A stretch of DNA of 64,000 nt from Puccinia triticina (Eukaryota > Basidiomycota > Pucciniomycetes > Pucciniales > Pucciniaceae): assembly GCF_026914185.1 (NCBI RefSeq), contig NC_070564.1, positions 5,456,001 through 5,520,000 of the forward strand, in the 5' to 3' direction. The notes beneath the pieces are model-generated. The model did no database searches, had not been told where the DNA came from, and saw only the letters and a list, made by a program, of their open reading frames with translations. Within the stretch, counting starts at the first letter, position 1. Each line of letters opens with the position of its first letter. The position numbers and the translations under genes were made by a program. Positions 53,560-64,000 of the stretch are shown here, piece after piece.

Positions 53560-55079
53560 AAAATGAACCATGAGAAAACTCCGCCACATTTTATAAACCA
53601 ATAGAAAAAGAAATAACAAATAGAAATCCTCCTCCCATCCGACGCACGCCGCATGCCTCCGCTCCCACTTTGTCATCTGCAGCTCCACTGCTCGCTGTAG
53701 GCAGCCGCCAAACTCCCAATCATCTATCATCCACACCCCTGTCTAGCCTCCGGTGTTGGGATCCCACAAGCCGCCTCTGCCCCAGCTATGTCCGCTGACG
53801 TAGCCCGCTTCAGCTGCCACGGTGTGGTAGACGGAAAATTGGAAAAATAAAAGTTTTTTCTGTGCCACATAATTACTCATACTAGGCCTCAAGATACCAT
53901 TAAATGGACCCCAGAAATGGATTCTACGGCCAATTTCACCCCTAGTCACCACTGGAAGCACCCCTGGACCCCCTCTAGTGTGGAAGTCACACCTCATGGA
54001 CACCTATCACACGGCCAGCCCCAGTAACCCAGCTGTCACCTGCCTCAACCCAAATTTCACATTAGTACACATATAGACATCACAGGATACAAAAACACAT
54101 CTCCCCATCAGGCTACACTCATTACATATTAACTACATACACTCCTTTATATACATAGTATGACATCATTTACACTGTTTCTGCAGCCTCAGACTTTGTT
54201 TATACACTAATTAACCCTGTATGACAGCTCATGCAGTCTACTGTCACCTTATGCATGCGTTAGAATGTTCTGTTGTATATTCTGACATCATGTATGCACC
54301 CCTGGCATGTTTAGAATGTTCTGTTGTATATTCTGACACAATTCATGCACCCTTGGGGGGTTATGACATCATTTGTATCTACTCTCACCAGCTAAAATCC
54401 CTCACCCTGTTGTCTAGATTAGCTGAAACCCTAACCCGCAAGCCCCTTTGGGGCTCCACTTTTGTCTATAAAGTGAGCTCTCTCCACCCCCAGTGGTCTG
54501 CTCCCCAGTTCCTCACCCAGAACTCACAAGTCACCCAACACTCATCCACACTCAAATCCTAAAAACCCTTATAACAATAACTCAACCCTTATAACAATAA
54601 TTCAACCCTTATAACAAAGTAATTAAAACACTTACACGTTGCCAGTCAAACAGATTTCATCTGGAACAGACCAGACCTATCACTTAATAAAACTTGCCAA
54701 GCTGAGCTTGGTGGGTCTTGTTGACTGATAACAGAAGGGCAGAGCTTGCAACTCCACCATACCCTTCACCATTCAGCAAAAGGGTTTCATTACCACTTTT
54801 GAGTCTTACAACGGCTTCCCCCAATCGCCGCCGCTCTAGATAGTCCGCGCTGGACTGCCAGGACTCATCTAGTCTGCTCCGCTCCACACGCCGCAGCTCC
54901 GCCGCCTTTGACCGCACGCTCCGCACCCAGCTTATGCGCTCCGCCTCTGCTGCTTGAAAACCCTTCACCGCCCCAACTGCCTGTGGAGCCCTTGTGCCCC
55001 GCCGCAGCCGCGCGCCCGAATCTTGTCGGTCACTTTGGCGCCCCGCCCCAAACTTAACCACCACAACGCTTGTCAACAT
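53560..55079 (-). pseudogene. Unrecognised ORF split by a solo LTR
   Basis: Minus strand: 55079-54811 encodes RSKAAELRRVERSRLDESWQ and then YLERRRLGEA. Removing the solo LTR (54810-53823) and one CCGT copy continues the frame as VAAEAGYVSGHSWGRGG, WDPNTGG, then TAG (CAG would restore it), then WMIDDWEFGGCLQRAVEL. Continuity across the insertion argues that this was a real coding sequence. I do not recognise the protein; it may be a rust-specific repeated family. Confidence 0.5.
53823..54810 (+). repeat. Solo LTR, TGTGG...TTACA family
   Basis: 988 bp, from TGTGGTAGACGG to GAGTCTTACA, flanked by ACGG (53819-53822 and 54811-54814). CTATAAAGTGAGCTCTC (54467-54483) is the probable TATA region and AATAAA (54687-54692) a possible polyadenylation signal. 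Confidence 0.8.
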
Positions 55080-55084
55080 AAATC

Positions 55085-55310
55085 ACCCCAGCAACCATTC
55101 AGTGGTTTTTTGGATGCGCTGTGCTAATTGTCAGCTTTAGCTCTCCTTTTGACGCTGCGCTAATTCTGATCACCAGCAAGAGTCAGCGGTAGATCACTGG
55201 ATTCAGCGTTAGCGCTGTGCTAATGCTTATTGGGCTGGAGGATCAGCAGCGGACCACTGCGCTGCACTAAAAGTGCCGCTGATTTCAGTGCAGCACAGAG
55301 GTTTCTCCCT
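55085..55310. mobile_element. GC-rich MITE remnant (GCTGCGCTAAT words)
   Basis: Words such as GCGCTGTGCTAAT, GCGTTAGCGCTG and CACTGCGCTGCACT place it with the GC-rich elements elsewhere in the window, but more diverged. Ends unclear. Confidence 0.45.
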
Positions 55311-55750
55311 TGGTTGCATTTTTGTTGTGTTGATTTTTCTGGTTGTTTTCCAACATTTTTTGTTGTCATAGCGGTGGATGTGCATTGGACACAAGGGTCA
55401 GGTGCACGCCGCTCATCCTATACTATAGTTCAAGCTCCGCCTGAGCTCGGACAAGTCCCCATGCAATTTCCACCCTGATCCAAGGAGGCTACCATCACTT
55501 TTCAATCATTGTTGATCCTGATCCTGATTATTTTCTGAGTTAAGCTGAGCTTTTGATCATATTCCCTGATTCCTTTTTGCATCCCTGACCTATGACTCCT
55601 CAATCTTCATAGTTTGAACCTTGTGCATCCTTTCTCCGCCTCTCTGGCACCATTTTGTGGACCTATTCCTCTGAATCTCATCCCTAAAACTCCACCAAGG
55701 GTGTCCATTCCCTCATAAGCTAATCCACCCCCACCCTGCTATCACTGTCT
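55311..55750. other. No gene seen
   Basis: Pyrimidine-rich plus strand without a recognisable protein, up to the left target duplication of the second hAT element. Confidence 0.4.
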
Positions 55751-55961
55751 TTGAGATCTAGAGATGGCGGCTGATACCCGGGTACCCAAAACAGGTGCGG
55801 GTACCCGGCTCAAAAATCCCAGAATCTCAATACCCGCACCCGCACCCACACCTGTGCAGGGGGGCAGGGGCAAGTACCCGGGTACTTGTTGCAAGTACCC
55901 GCGGGTGCTGACGCTTTTTGAAGACTCTTGCATTGCTAATAAGAAATATCATATATATATA

Positions 55962-56719
55962 CGGACTTACTTTGCGCACTGCGAAAAGCTCTTCGCGCAC
56001 TGTGCAGTGCGCGAAGTTTGCAAACACTTCGCGCACTGCGCGTGAAGGGCGCAACTTTTTCAAATTATTTTTTGACCAATCAATAGAAAAGCTTATTATT
56101 GTCCTCTGTGAATTTATTTGGAGTTTTTTGAAGCTTCCTTGTATGCTTAAAAATCCCACCAATAAAAAAAACAAGTACAGCCATTTGGGGACCTGGAATT
56201 CATATTCCCACCAGTCAAAAAATCCAAATAATTTAGTGAATAATGATACATATGAATTCAAACTTTTTAGAATTTTTTGGCCACTTTGTGCAAGAATAAG
56301 GCTTTCAAAAATTAGGAAAGTTCACCACTTACTGGCTCATTTTGGCATATCTTGAGAAACAGTTACTGGTTTTTGAAAGCCTTGTCCTTGTACAAAGTGG
56401 CCAAAAAGTTCTAAAACTTTTAAATACATGTTTAATATGATTCAATAAATTAATTGGATTTTTTGGCCTGTGGGAATATGAATTCCAGGTCCCCAAATGG
56501 CTGTACTTGTTTTTTTTATTGGTGGGATTTTTAAGCATACAAGGAAGCTTCAAAAAACTCCAAATAAATTCACAGAGGACAATAATAAGCTTTTCTATTG
56601 ATTGGTCAAAAAATAATTTGAAAAAGTTGCGCCCTTCACGCGCAGTGCGCGAAGTGTTTGCAAACTTCGCGCACTGCACAGTGCGCGAAGAGCTTTTCGC
56701 AGTGCGCGAAGTAAGTCCG
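55962..56719. mobile_element. Foldback element, CGGACTTAC family, copy 1
   Basis: The two halves are near-perfect inverted arms of about 300 bp, from CGGACTTACTTTGCGCACTG to its complement. Subterminal CTTCGCGCACTG words repeat. TATATATA flanks both sides (55954-55961, 56720-56727), so the 8-bp duplication lies in a microsatellite. It is inserted just beyond the stop of the hAT 2 transposase. No coding capacity. Confidence 0.85.
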
Positions 56720-56741
56720 TATATATATAAATCCTAACCCT

Positions 56742-59700
56742 TCATTTTCTTGCCGATTTGCCTTGACTTTTCCTAATAGACTCTTTTGCTTTTTGCTGCT
56801 TTGCCTTGTTCACCTTATTTGCCTTCCATTTATGTAACACTCCCGGTTTAATTATACCATTCTTCGAGTAAAAAGCCACGGCCATACCTTTCGTGACTGA
56901 CGAAGGACTGAGCCGGTGCCTTCGGAGGGAAACATAATCCCTCCCAAAGCTGAACGATTGTTCAAAATTGATGGTCGTTGCTGCGGTAGATGTAAGGCTG
57001 TTGGCGAAGCAAACCAGACATCCAGGAGAGGGAAACCTTACCAGGACAGCTTAAGACATCAAGGGCCATCTGCAGCAGACCCCCGTGATGATTTCCTGCA
57101 CGCCTTTGTCGCATCCACCATTTGAGGGGATTCACCGGCTGACCATTGGCCTTCAAAGTTAACCCTCCAGCGAGCCACATGTGAATCGGATCGCTTGATG
57201 CGTTACCTCCTCGAGCTTCGGAGGCACCAATCAAACCTGCAAGAACTCCTTTTTGGGGCTGTATTACAGTGAGGTATTCAGTTTAGATCAAATTGGAATC
57301 GATGGATTATGATATACTTATCCCATGTACTCACCTTGGGACAAGAGATTGGTGTTTGTGAAGACAATGGCTGGTGAGATACAGGTTTGTAATAGGTTTC
57401 CCACATATCACGAGTGAGCCTGATCGATTCTTTGATCCATTCTGGTTGCCACTTAGCAAGCTTGAAGTAGTCATCTTTGAACGATGGATGCAGAACTGTA
57501 GAAACACCATCAGTAAAATAAGAGATCCGCAGTAATTATCAAAACCATACCCATAGAAACCCGGTATAATGGAGAGCAGTCGGTCAGAGTATAGTATTTA
57601 TTTGTGAGCTGAAGTCCAGCACGGCAGGCATTTCTCAATGCCGGGGGGTAATCGTCGCGCTTATCTGAGATGGCAGAAGAAAGATGGCTAGTAATCTGGT
57701 CGATGAAGACAACAATGTCGGCAATTCGAGCAGCTCCACGCATTGAGACCTGGAGAGTAATGTCATAAAAAGGTTGAAGAACCTCAACGAGGTCACGCGC
57801 TAAGTCGAGATCCTCCCGGTGGATGTGATATTGTCGCGCTGGACCGTGGCGTTTGTCTTTCTGCCACTCAAGGCTTGAATTTGAATAGTATCAATCAGCA
57901 CTGACAGTTGAGGTTGCGAGTAGGAAAAAAAAATCGACTCACATTGCTGCTGAGCATCGCAGTATATCTTTCAATTGTTCCAGAGTTGCATTCCACCGGG
58001 TACGAATGTCACGCTGTGGTGAGCCTAATCAAAACCTTATTACATCACTCAGACACTCACCAGGAAGGAATCACCGCCAAACGCCCTCTAGAAATCACTC
58101 TGGTACATGTAATCCACGCCCACAGACACTTCATAATAGCCTAGAAACATCTCTACAAGGCGCCTCAACTTCTCAGTATTCACTTTCATGGATGGCCCTC
58201 CACAATGGGTAATAAAATATGTACAAAATCAGGTTCAAAGTGGGAGAAAGTCCACCATCAAACAGAGCCAGACTATTAGGAAGGACCCTGAGTGTTCACT
58301 AGAATTAACTCCTCTATATTCCAGCAAGGCGTAACTCTTTCTCAGATGCATGGCGGCTGATGCGCCATGGTTATTGTTTTCCTCTTATGTCATCCCAAGC
58401 CATGTAGTAGATGCCTTGTTGTTTTGTTGCCTTGTCACCTTGTTGGAGGCTTTTTGTACCCTGTTCCCATCTTTCTCTTCGTCTCAGAACCACCTGTTGT
58501 CCCCTCACTATAAATGTAGAGTCTTTTGGCCCATTCTGTTTGTCCCCCATCAGATTGTCACTTTGCATCCCTGGTCACAGAATAAGAATTACATAGCCTA
58601 TTTTACCACATATTTTACAGTATATTTTCCCCCTTGATTTCGTCTAGAAAGCACTATTCTCAATACTTCATCAGCCACACTTTTCTTTAAGAGTCCATAC
58701 TCTTATTCTTGTCCCATATTACTCTCCCAACCTGAGAGGCAGCTTTTCACGCACTCATCCCTCTCTAAGCTCTATTCCCCCAAAGAGTAGTTCCACAACG
58801 CCCAACATTATGTGGTGTTGAACACTCACAATCCTGACAGATCTCTTTGAAGAGAGTTTTTGAATTTGGAGACTTATTCAACTTCCTGGAAATGGCTCGG
58901 AACTTCATTTATTATCTTCAGTAATTGATTGATCAAATTATTAATGAGTTGGAGATGGTTGCTTACCTTGGCTAAGGTCTCCTTGCACAATTTGGAAGTG
59001 TATCGATCATCCTCCTCCTCGTCGCTCAACTCAATCACATCGATGTCCTCCAGTTCAATCTCATCTTCACCGGTGAGCTCAGCGGCCAAGATATGGTTGT
59101 CCTTGCCTTCGTCGCGGTTGTCATCATAGTCATGATCTGATTCATCAGTAGTAAACCTAAGTGTAAATGTGTAAAAATAAGTCACAGTACCGATGTCGCA
59201 GAGAGCTTATAATCAGATTAAAACTTACAGTTTTATTTGTTCTTCTGGATCTTCATATTCCTCATTATTGGCAGATTCTTGGTCCTCATCATCGAGTGAG
59301 CTTGCCGCGGTACAATTGCTTTTGTGGCTTCCAAATGGTCGCAAGATCACCTGAGCAATCAAGTTCAGGATGTGAGCAAAGCAGCGGATCCATTGACCTT
59401 CACCTTTGATCCTGGGCCATTTGAAAGATTTGATCGCTTCAATCATAGTCTGGTTGTTCGAAGCGTTGTCGGTCACGATCCCAAAAATCTATTAATTGTA
59501 AAAATAACTGATTGATTGGCAAAACAAAATTGAATAAAAACGAGATCAATCAAAAATCTGACCTTATCCTTCACATCAAATTTCTCAACGATAAGCTGTA
59601 CTATTTCAGCCAGATAGAAACCCGTGTGGCTTTGTTGCAGCTTGACAAAGTCGAGAGGCATTGCCTCCAAGTGATATCCACCAGCGTCTTCTTCAACTAG

Positions 59701-60775
59701 ACGATATATCACTGTACCTAGTATATCAAAACCATTCGGGGACTGCCACACATCTAGCCCCAAGTACATTGCACCGTGATGGTTCTAGATTAAGAAAAGA
59801 GTGGGTATTTAATGAGGAGAGGATTCAAGTACATAGACCATTAAGGAAACTTACCCAAAGTGATTCTATTATTGTCTCCTGCACGGCGGTATATAATCGA
59901 GCTATGTCCTCCGAAACAGTTCTGCGTGCCGGTAGATTCTTGTGGACCACCGGGTGCAATAAGCGTCGATGAGCTTCGTCTCCAAGAGCTGAAAAAGGTA
60001 GGGCAGCTTCAGCACACCAAACGGCACACAGCTGGGGTACCTGGAAATCAATTCAGACTCAGTGACAACTTGCTGAAATTCTCGGGAAGGGAAAGGGAAA
60101 AAATTGGCTCACTTCTTGCGGATCAATATCACCTGTCCCAGATATCCCCATGGAAGCCAGTTTTTGGTTATGACTTGCCTCCCGTTCTTTCTTGGAGCAG
60201 CTCGCTACATGTTTAGATAAATTTGATGGGGAAGTGTTGTAAATCGGCCGATGTATTTTGCTGCCACAACTGAAAAAATTCAAAGAGATGATGATCGATC
60301 ATCATTAGATACAGGTAGGACAAAAATACAATAACGGCGATGAAATTGACTTACGTTTTACAAGGGTAAGCAATCATCCTCCAACCGTTTTTGTCAAGTA
60401 AATTGGAGAGTTGCGGGGTTTCAAAAGCAGCATAGCATGAGCTGAGACGATTTCCGTGAAGTCTCTGTGCTTTTTCTGGAAGGTCACAAAGTCATAAAGA
60501 CTAAAGTTAATTTTTAGGTTAATCTTGAGTAAAAGTTGACTTGACTTACTGAGCTCTTGCTCATCGGAAAGCCCTCTAACCTTTCCGTTCTGAGTGCTTG
60601 CTGGAGTTTCGGATTCATTGACATTCTCATTTCCATCAGAATCGTCGGGTACGTCAACTATTGTGCGGCTTCGTTTTTTTCCAGATGGTTCAGAAGGTTC
60701 TTGATTTCTGGCCGGGATTGAGATAGAAGAAGATGTTGATCCGGTTGACTTGTGGCGCTTCCTGCTTCTTCCCAT
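56742..60775 (-). pseudogene. hAT 2 transposase, split by a solo LTR
   Basis: Exons on the minus strand: 60775-60550, 60475-60355, 60269-60113, 60040-59855, 59784-59563, 59488-59229, 59157-~58976, 58902-58798 joined to 58010-57943 across the LTR, 57873-57551, 57495-57335, 57258-57042, 56997-56742. The BED finger is GWRMIAYPCKTCGSKIH plus SNLSKHVASC. The catalytic region has YLGLDVWQSPNGFDILG and GIVTDNASNNQTM, then the RW motif RDIRTRWNATLEQL. C-terminal hATC: QPVNPLKWWMRQRRAG and FGRDYVSLRRHRLSPSS. Phases agree except at the last 44-nt gap (57041-56998), where a 1-nt shift seems needed. Non-functional because of the LTR. Confidence 0.85.
58015..58797 (+). repeat. Solo LTR inside a hAT 2 exon
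   Basis: 783 bp, from TGTGGTGAGCC to TAGTTCCACA, flanked by ACGC (58011-58014, 58798-58801). Removing it with one ACGC joins the transposase frame (STPHNVGR to DIRTRWN). ACTATAAATGTAG near 58509 is a possible TATA region. The ends and 4-bp duplication resemble the other solo LTR family, but the interior is different. Confidence 0.8.
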
Positions 60776-61105
60776 GGTGGAGGCTGAGTGGTATGGTGAT
60801 TTGGTGAAGAGGGGACTGACAGTACGGATCTCTATTCTCCGGCGACGGGGTTGAGTCAGGTACACAGCAATATGCTTGTATCTATAAGCATGTGTCCAGA
60901 TATATGTATACATATCTTGACCGGCAAAATTGGGCGGGTGCTGGCAAGTACTTGGTCCAAGTACTTGCCAAATTTTCACCTCAAAAGTTGACACCCGCAC
61001 CCGCACCCGGCACCTGTTTGCGGGTACCTGTCTTTGAAAACAGGTACCCGCAAACAGGTGCCGGGTACCCGCAAACGAGTACCTGCTGACATCTCTATTG
61101 AGATC

Positions 61106-61563
61106 CTTTTCCACTCAATACTTTACCGATCACCACAAGGGAAGCTTCATAGCGCTTTATCCTCACTGCGCTGCATACAATCTAACACCGTAGGAGATCC
61201 ATAACACAAAAATGGAAGAAACAGAATCAATACATCCAACAACTCCTACTTGCAGCTCACCAAGAAGGAAAAAAAGGCCCATAACTGCCTCCTTGGTCTT
61301 GGTGTTGGTTCCCCTTCCCTCCTTGACCCCAATCACTTCTCCTGCTTCACTCACCAACCCACAGATTTTATCCTCTCCTTCCTCACTGGCCATCTCATGG
61401 CTTTAATCCTCAACTCTACTTCCTCTTCTCTTGTGGCCATTGACTAAATATGAAGGGAACTGATAATCTCAAGAGCCTCATCAATTAATAAAAATGCCAT
61501 CTGCAAGCCACCACCAATTCAATTGACTTCATGAATTGAAAGGGAACTAATTTTCAATTGTTT
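61106..61563. other. No recognised gene
   Basis: Two overlapping plus-strand frames of 64-65 codons (61212-61406, 61250-61447) are not recognised; one of them probably reflects a decayed coding sequence. The other strand shows nothing. Confidence 0.35.
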
Positions 61564-61571
61564 TTTAATTT

Positions 61572-62986
61572 TGGACTTACTTCGCGCACTGGGAGAAACT
61601 CTTCGCGCACTGTGGGGGTCGTCGTCTCAACGTCCCGCCCTCAGTGCGCGCTTTCGCCACGGCTCTTTGCGCACTGTGCATTCCCCCCAAAAAACGGCTT
61701 GCATTTCTTGAGATATTTTTTGATGAATCAATAGAATGGCTTTTTATGATCCCCCTAAAAAATAATCAAGTCATTTAGGGGTCTCCTTGAGCCTAGAGAA
61801 AATTGACATGAAAAAATCATATTTTAACGCGGAATGACCTGTAATACCGCTTCCTGTGCCCCAGTAGCCCCAAAATTCACAGTATCATGGTACATGTGCA
61901 AATTCATGACCTGATAATTTTCAGAATTTTCACCAGCTTTCCTTTAGCCCAAATAGGTATTGCGTTTATTATTTTGCGTATATGTATAACTTTTTTGTTA
62001 CACACAACAAAGGTACAAAATTTTGAGAGCACAGAGAAATATGCTTCAAATTAATTCCCTGAAATTCCTAGCAATAGTGTGTCATTATAAAATGAGATAT
62101 AAGGGGTGCGCAGCAGGCTTAGTAGGAAAATTATTGCTAACTGTATAGCTTTTTTGTTACACACCCAAAAAGTCCCAAAATTTCAGAAATGTTTTCATTG
62201 TGGATATTCTCCGCGCCTTAAATTTCTTGGCAATATTGTGTCATGATAACATGAGATATAAGGGGTGCGCGGCGGGCTTAGTAGGAAAATGGCGGCTACA
62301 TGTATAGATTTTTTGTTACACGCTGAAACAGTCTGAAATTTTCAGGAATGTTTCAATTTTGCATATTCTCCGCGCCATAAAGCTCTTGGCAATAGTGTGT
62401 CATTAAAACATGAGATAAGTTAGCAGTCATTTTCCAACTAAGCCCGCCGCATTACATCTCATGTTATCATGACACACTATTGCCAAGAAATTTATGGCGC
62501 GGAGAATATCCACAATGAAAACATTTCTGAAATTTTGGGACTGTTTGGGTGTGTAACAAAAAAGCTATACAGTTAGCAGTAATTTTCCTACTAAGCCTGT
62601 TGCGGACCCCTTATATCTCTGGGAAAGATTCTGAAAATTATCAGGTCATGAATTTGCACATGTGCCATGATACTGTGAAATTTTTGGGGCTACTGGGGCA
62701 CAGGAAGCGATATTACAGGTCCCTGCCGCGTTAAAATATGATTTTTTCATGTCAATTTTCTCTAGGCTCAAGGAGACCCCTAAATGACTTAATTATTTTT
62801 TAGGGGGATCATAAAAAGCCATTCTATTGATTCATCAAAAAATATCTCAAGAAATGCAAGACGTTTTTTTGGCGGAAAATGCAGTGCGCAAAGAGCCGTG
62901 GCAGAAGCGCGCACTGGGGGCTGGACGTCGAGACAACGACCCCCACAGTGCGCAAAGAGTTTTCCGCAGTGCGCGAAGTAAGTCCG
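61572..62986. mobile_element. Foldback element, CGGACTTAC family, copy 2
   Basis: 1415 bp with 8-bp duplication TTTAATTT (61564-61571, 62987-62994). Ends TGGACTTACTTCGCGCACTG and its complement. Outer arms of about 280 bp (61572-61850 and 62710-62986) pair nearly fully. The middle holds about three direct repeats of ~165 bp around TTTTTGTTACACAC and TGAGATATAAGGGGTGCGC, plus inverted copies on the right. No coding capacity. Confidence 0.85.
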
Positions 62987-62994
62987 TTTAATTT

Positions 62995-64000
62995 AATAAA
63001 AGATGAATTATAAAGAGTTTGGGATTGAAAAAAATAAGTGAGACAATACAGAAGGAGAGAGAAAGAATCTAGTGAGATCAATGGATAAAAGAATGCAAGG
63101 AAACAAATAGACATTCAGATCAAAATGTAAAAATAGACAGCTACATAGCATTGGGGGTGCTTTTGGTGATGAAGTTGAGTTACTGGGGTCTGTCATTTTG
63201 ATAGCCGCTACAAGTTCCAGTCCATAATTGGAGCAGACTCAGCTCCAATTATGCTGAGCTGTGACTGCTGTGACAGGTTTTTGCGGGCTGGAAAACACGG
63301 GCCAGCTGCCCCCAGGACCATTGCAGATGCTCTTAAAGCTGGCACTCTACACCTTCCTGGATTTATGCTGAGACTGGACACCTGCACCTACACCTGGTGG
63401 GGAGCTCCAATGGTGCAAGTAATGGTGAAACTAATATGATACACATATTACTATCAGATTTTTGCCATATTGGTTTGGGCTCCAATAAGTTTTATCTGTG
63501 TTGATTTGGATGGGGTACCAAACTTAAGGCCCCGTTTGGACGCCCCAAATCCAAGTTTATTAAATTCACAAAAACATGGCAAAAAAGATCTAAGTTTTGG
63601 TGTGCAGCCACATGATGGCCACTGTTGAATAGATTACCCCCGAACACTATGTGCCATGGATAGACCCTCCAGCTTGTGACAGTGCAACAAGCAAAAAAGG
63701 GCCAGCATTTTTTGTTCTCAAGCAGGGGCCTATCCAAGCGAAGTAGGGGGCCTGCAGGGAGGGGCCAGGACAAAACCGGAACCCCTGAGGGGACAATCAA
63801 CAGCAGCCCCCCCCCTCTTTATATACTCAAGCTCCGCCCATCCAAGAGCGGTGAGTCGTGACTCTCTCAAAGACCCTAGCCACCTCTGGCGCCACGCCCA
63901 CCATATCCTTGCCGAAACCACGCCCACCGCTTTGTTACCACTGCCACTGCATCATTGCCAATGCCACACCAACGCCTCCGCAGCCGTCTCTTGACAGCTC
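62995..64000. other. Non-coding, with one Tourist-like end
   Basis: No gene is recognised. TAA followed by GGCCCCGTTTGGACGCC at 63525-63544 matches the terminus of the MITE at 47609. The other end is not seen before the window closes. A palindrome, AATTGGAGCAGACTCAGCTC followed by CAATT, lies near 63224-63248. Confidence 0.4.

Larger units (their letters stand above)
55759..61097 (-). mobile_element. hAT DNA transposon 2, with nested insertions
   Basis: Flanked by the exact 8-bp duplication TTGAGATC (55751-55758, 61098-61105). Ends are TAGAGATGGC and, inverted, TAGAGATGTC. Subterminal GTACCC/GGGTACC and CACCTG repeats lie at both ends (55775-55910, 60990-61085). The element is 5339 bp including a 758-bp foldback element and a 783-bp solo LTR. 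The transposase gene is on the minus strand. Confidence 0.9.

Overview
The window looks like repeat-rich intergenic DNA from a basidiomycete, most likely a rust fungus (Pucciniales, Puccinia-like). This is inferred from the only clear host gene (a Mei2-type RNA-binding protein with many 55-90 nt introns), from the fungal-type copia, hAT and GCM-domain transposon proteins, and from a fragment resembling the CxC/KDZ transposases of rusts. Nothing suggests a bacterium.

Layout: 1-6330 is a nest of insertions: a hairpin minisatellite, a 321-bp MITE, a solo LTR (1921-3061) and a 3.1-kb hAT element (3090-6228). The LTR and the hAT split one minus-strand reading frame. A second copy of the MITE sits inside the hAT transposase gene. 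8380-12306 (minus) holds the host gene: a 12-exon Mei2-like protein with a 10-nt micro-exon and a long pyrimidine-rich 5' side. 16092-21582 is a very young Ty1/copia element with 143-bp LTRs that differ at one base. 21740-24453 holds a foldback element and two tRNA-derived SINE copies, one of them split by a GC-rich MITE. 27640-29830 is built of palindromic minisatellites. 30086-35533 is an apparently complete Mutator-like element with a 9-bp target duplication. It encodes one seven-exon protein joining a GCM-type zinc domain, a DDE core and a ubiquitin-hydrolase-like peptidase. 36182-36859 is a broken bHLH gene. 39365-41240 holds LTR copies. 41522-46184 is a second copia element (LTRs about 1.5% apart) inserted in a KDZ-like fragment. 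46525-49376 holds MITEs and palindromic repeats. 51182-53514 is a truncated minus-strand LTR element with LTR, TATA box, primer-binding site and gag-like frames. 53560-55079 is an ORF split by a solo LTR. 55759-61097 is a second hAT whose transposase exon is split by a solo LTR and which carries a foldback element behind the gene. A related foldback element lies at 61572-62986.

Apart from the Mei2-like gene there is no host pathway here. The interactions are between mobile elements. Target-site duplications and restored reading frames allow the order of many insertions to be read directly. Coordinates of splice sites and element ends were read by eye.
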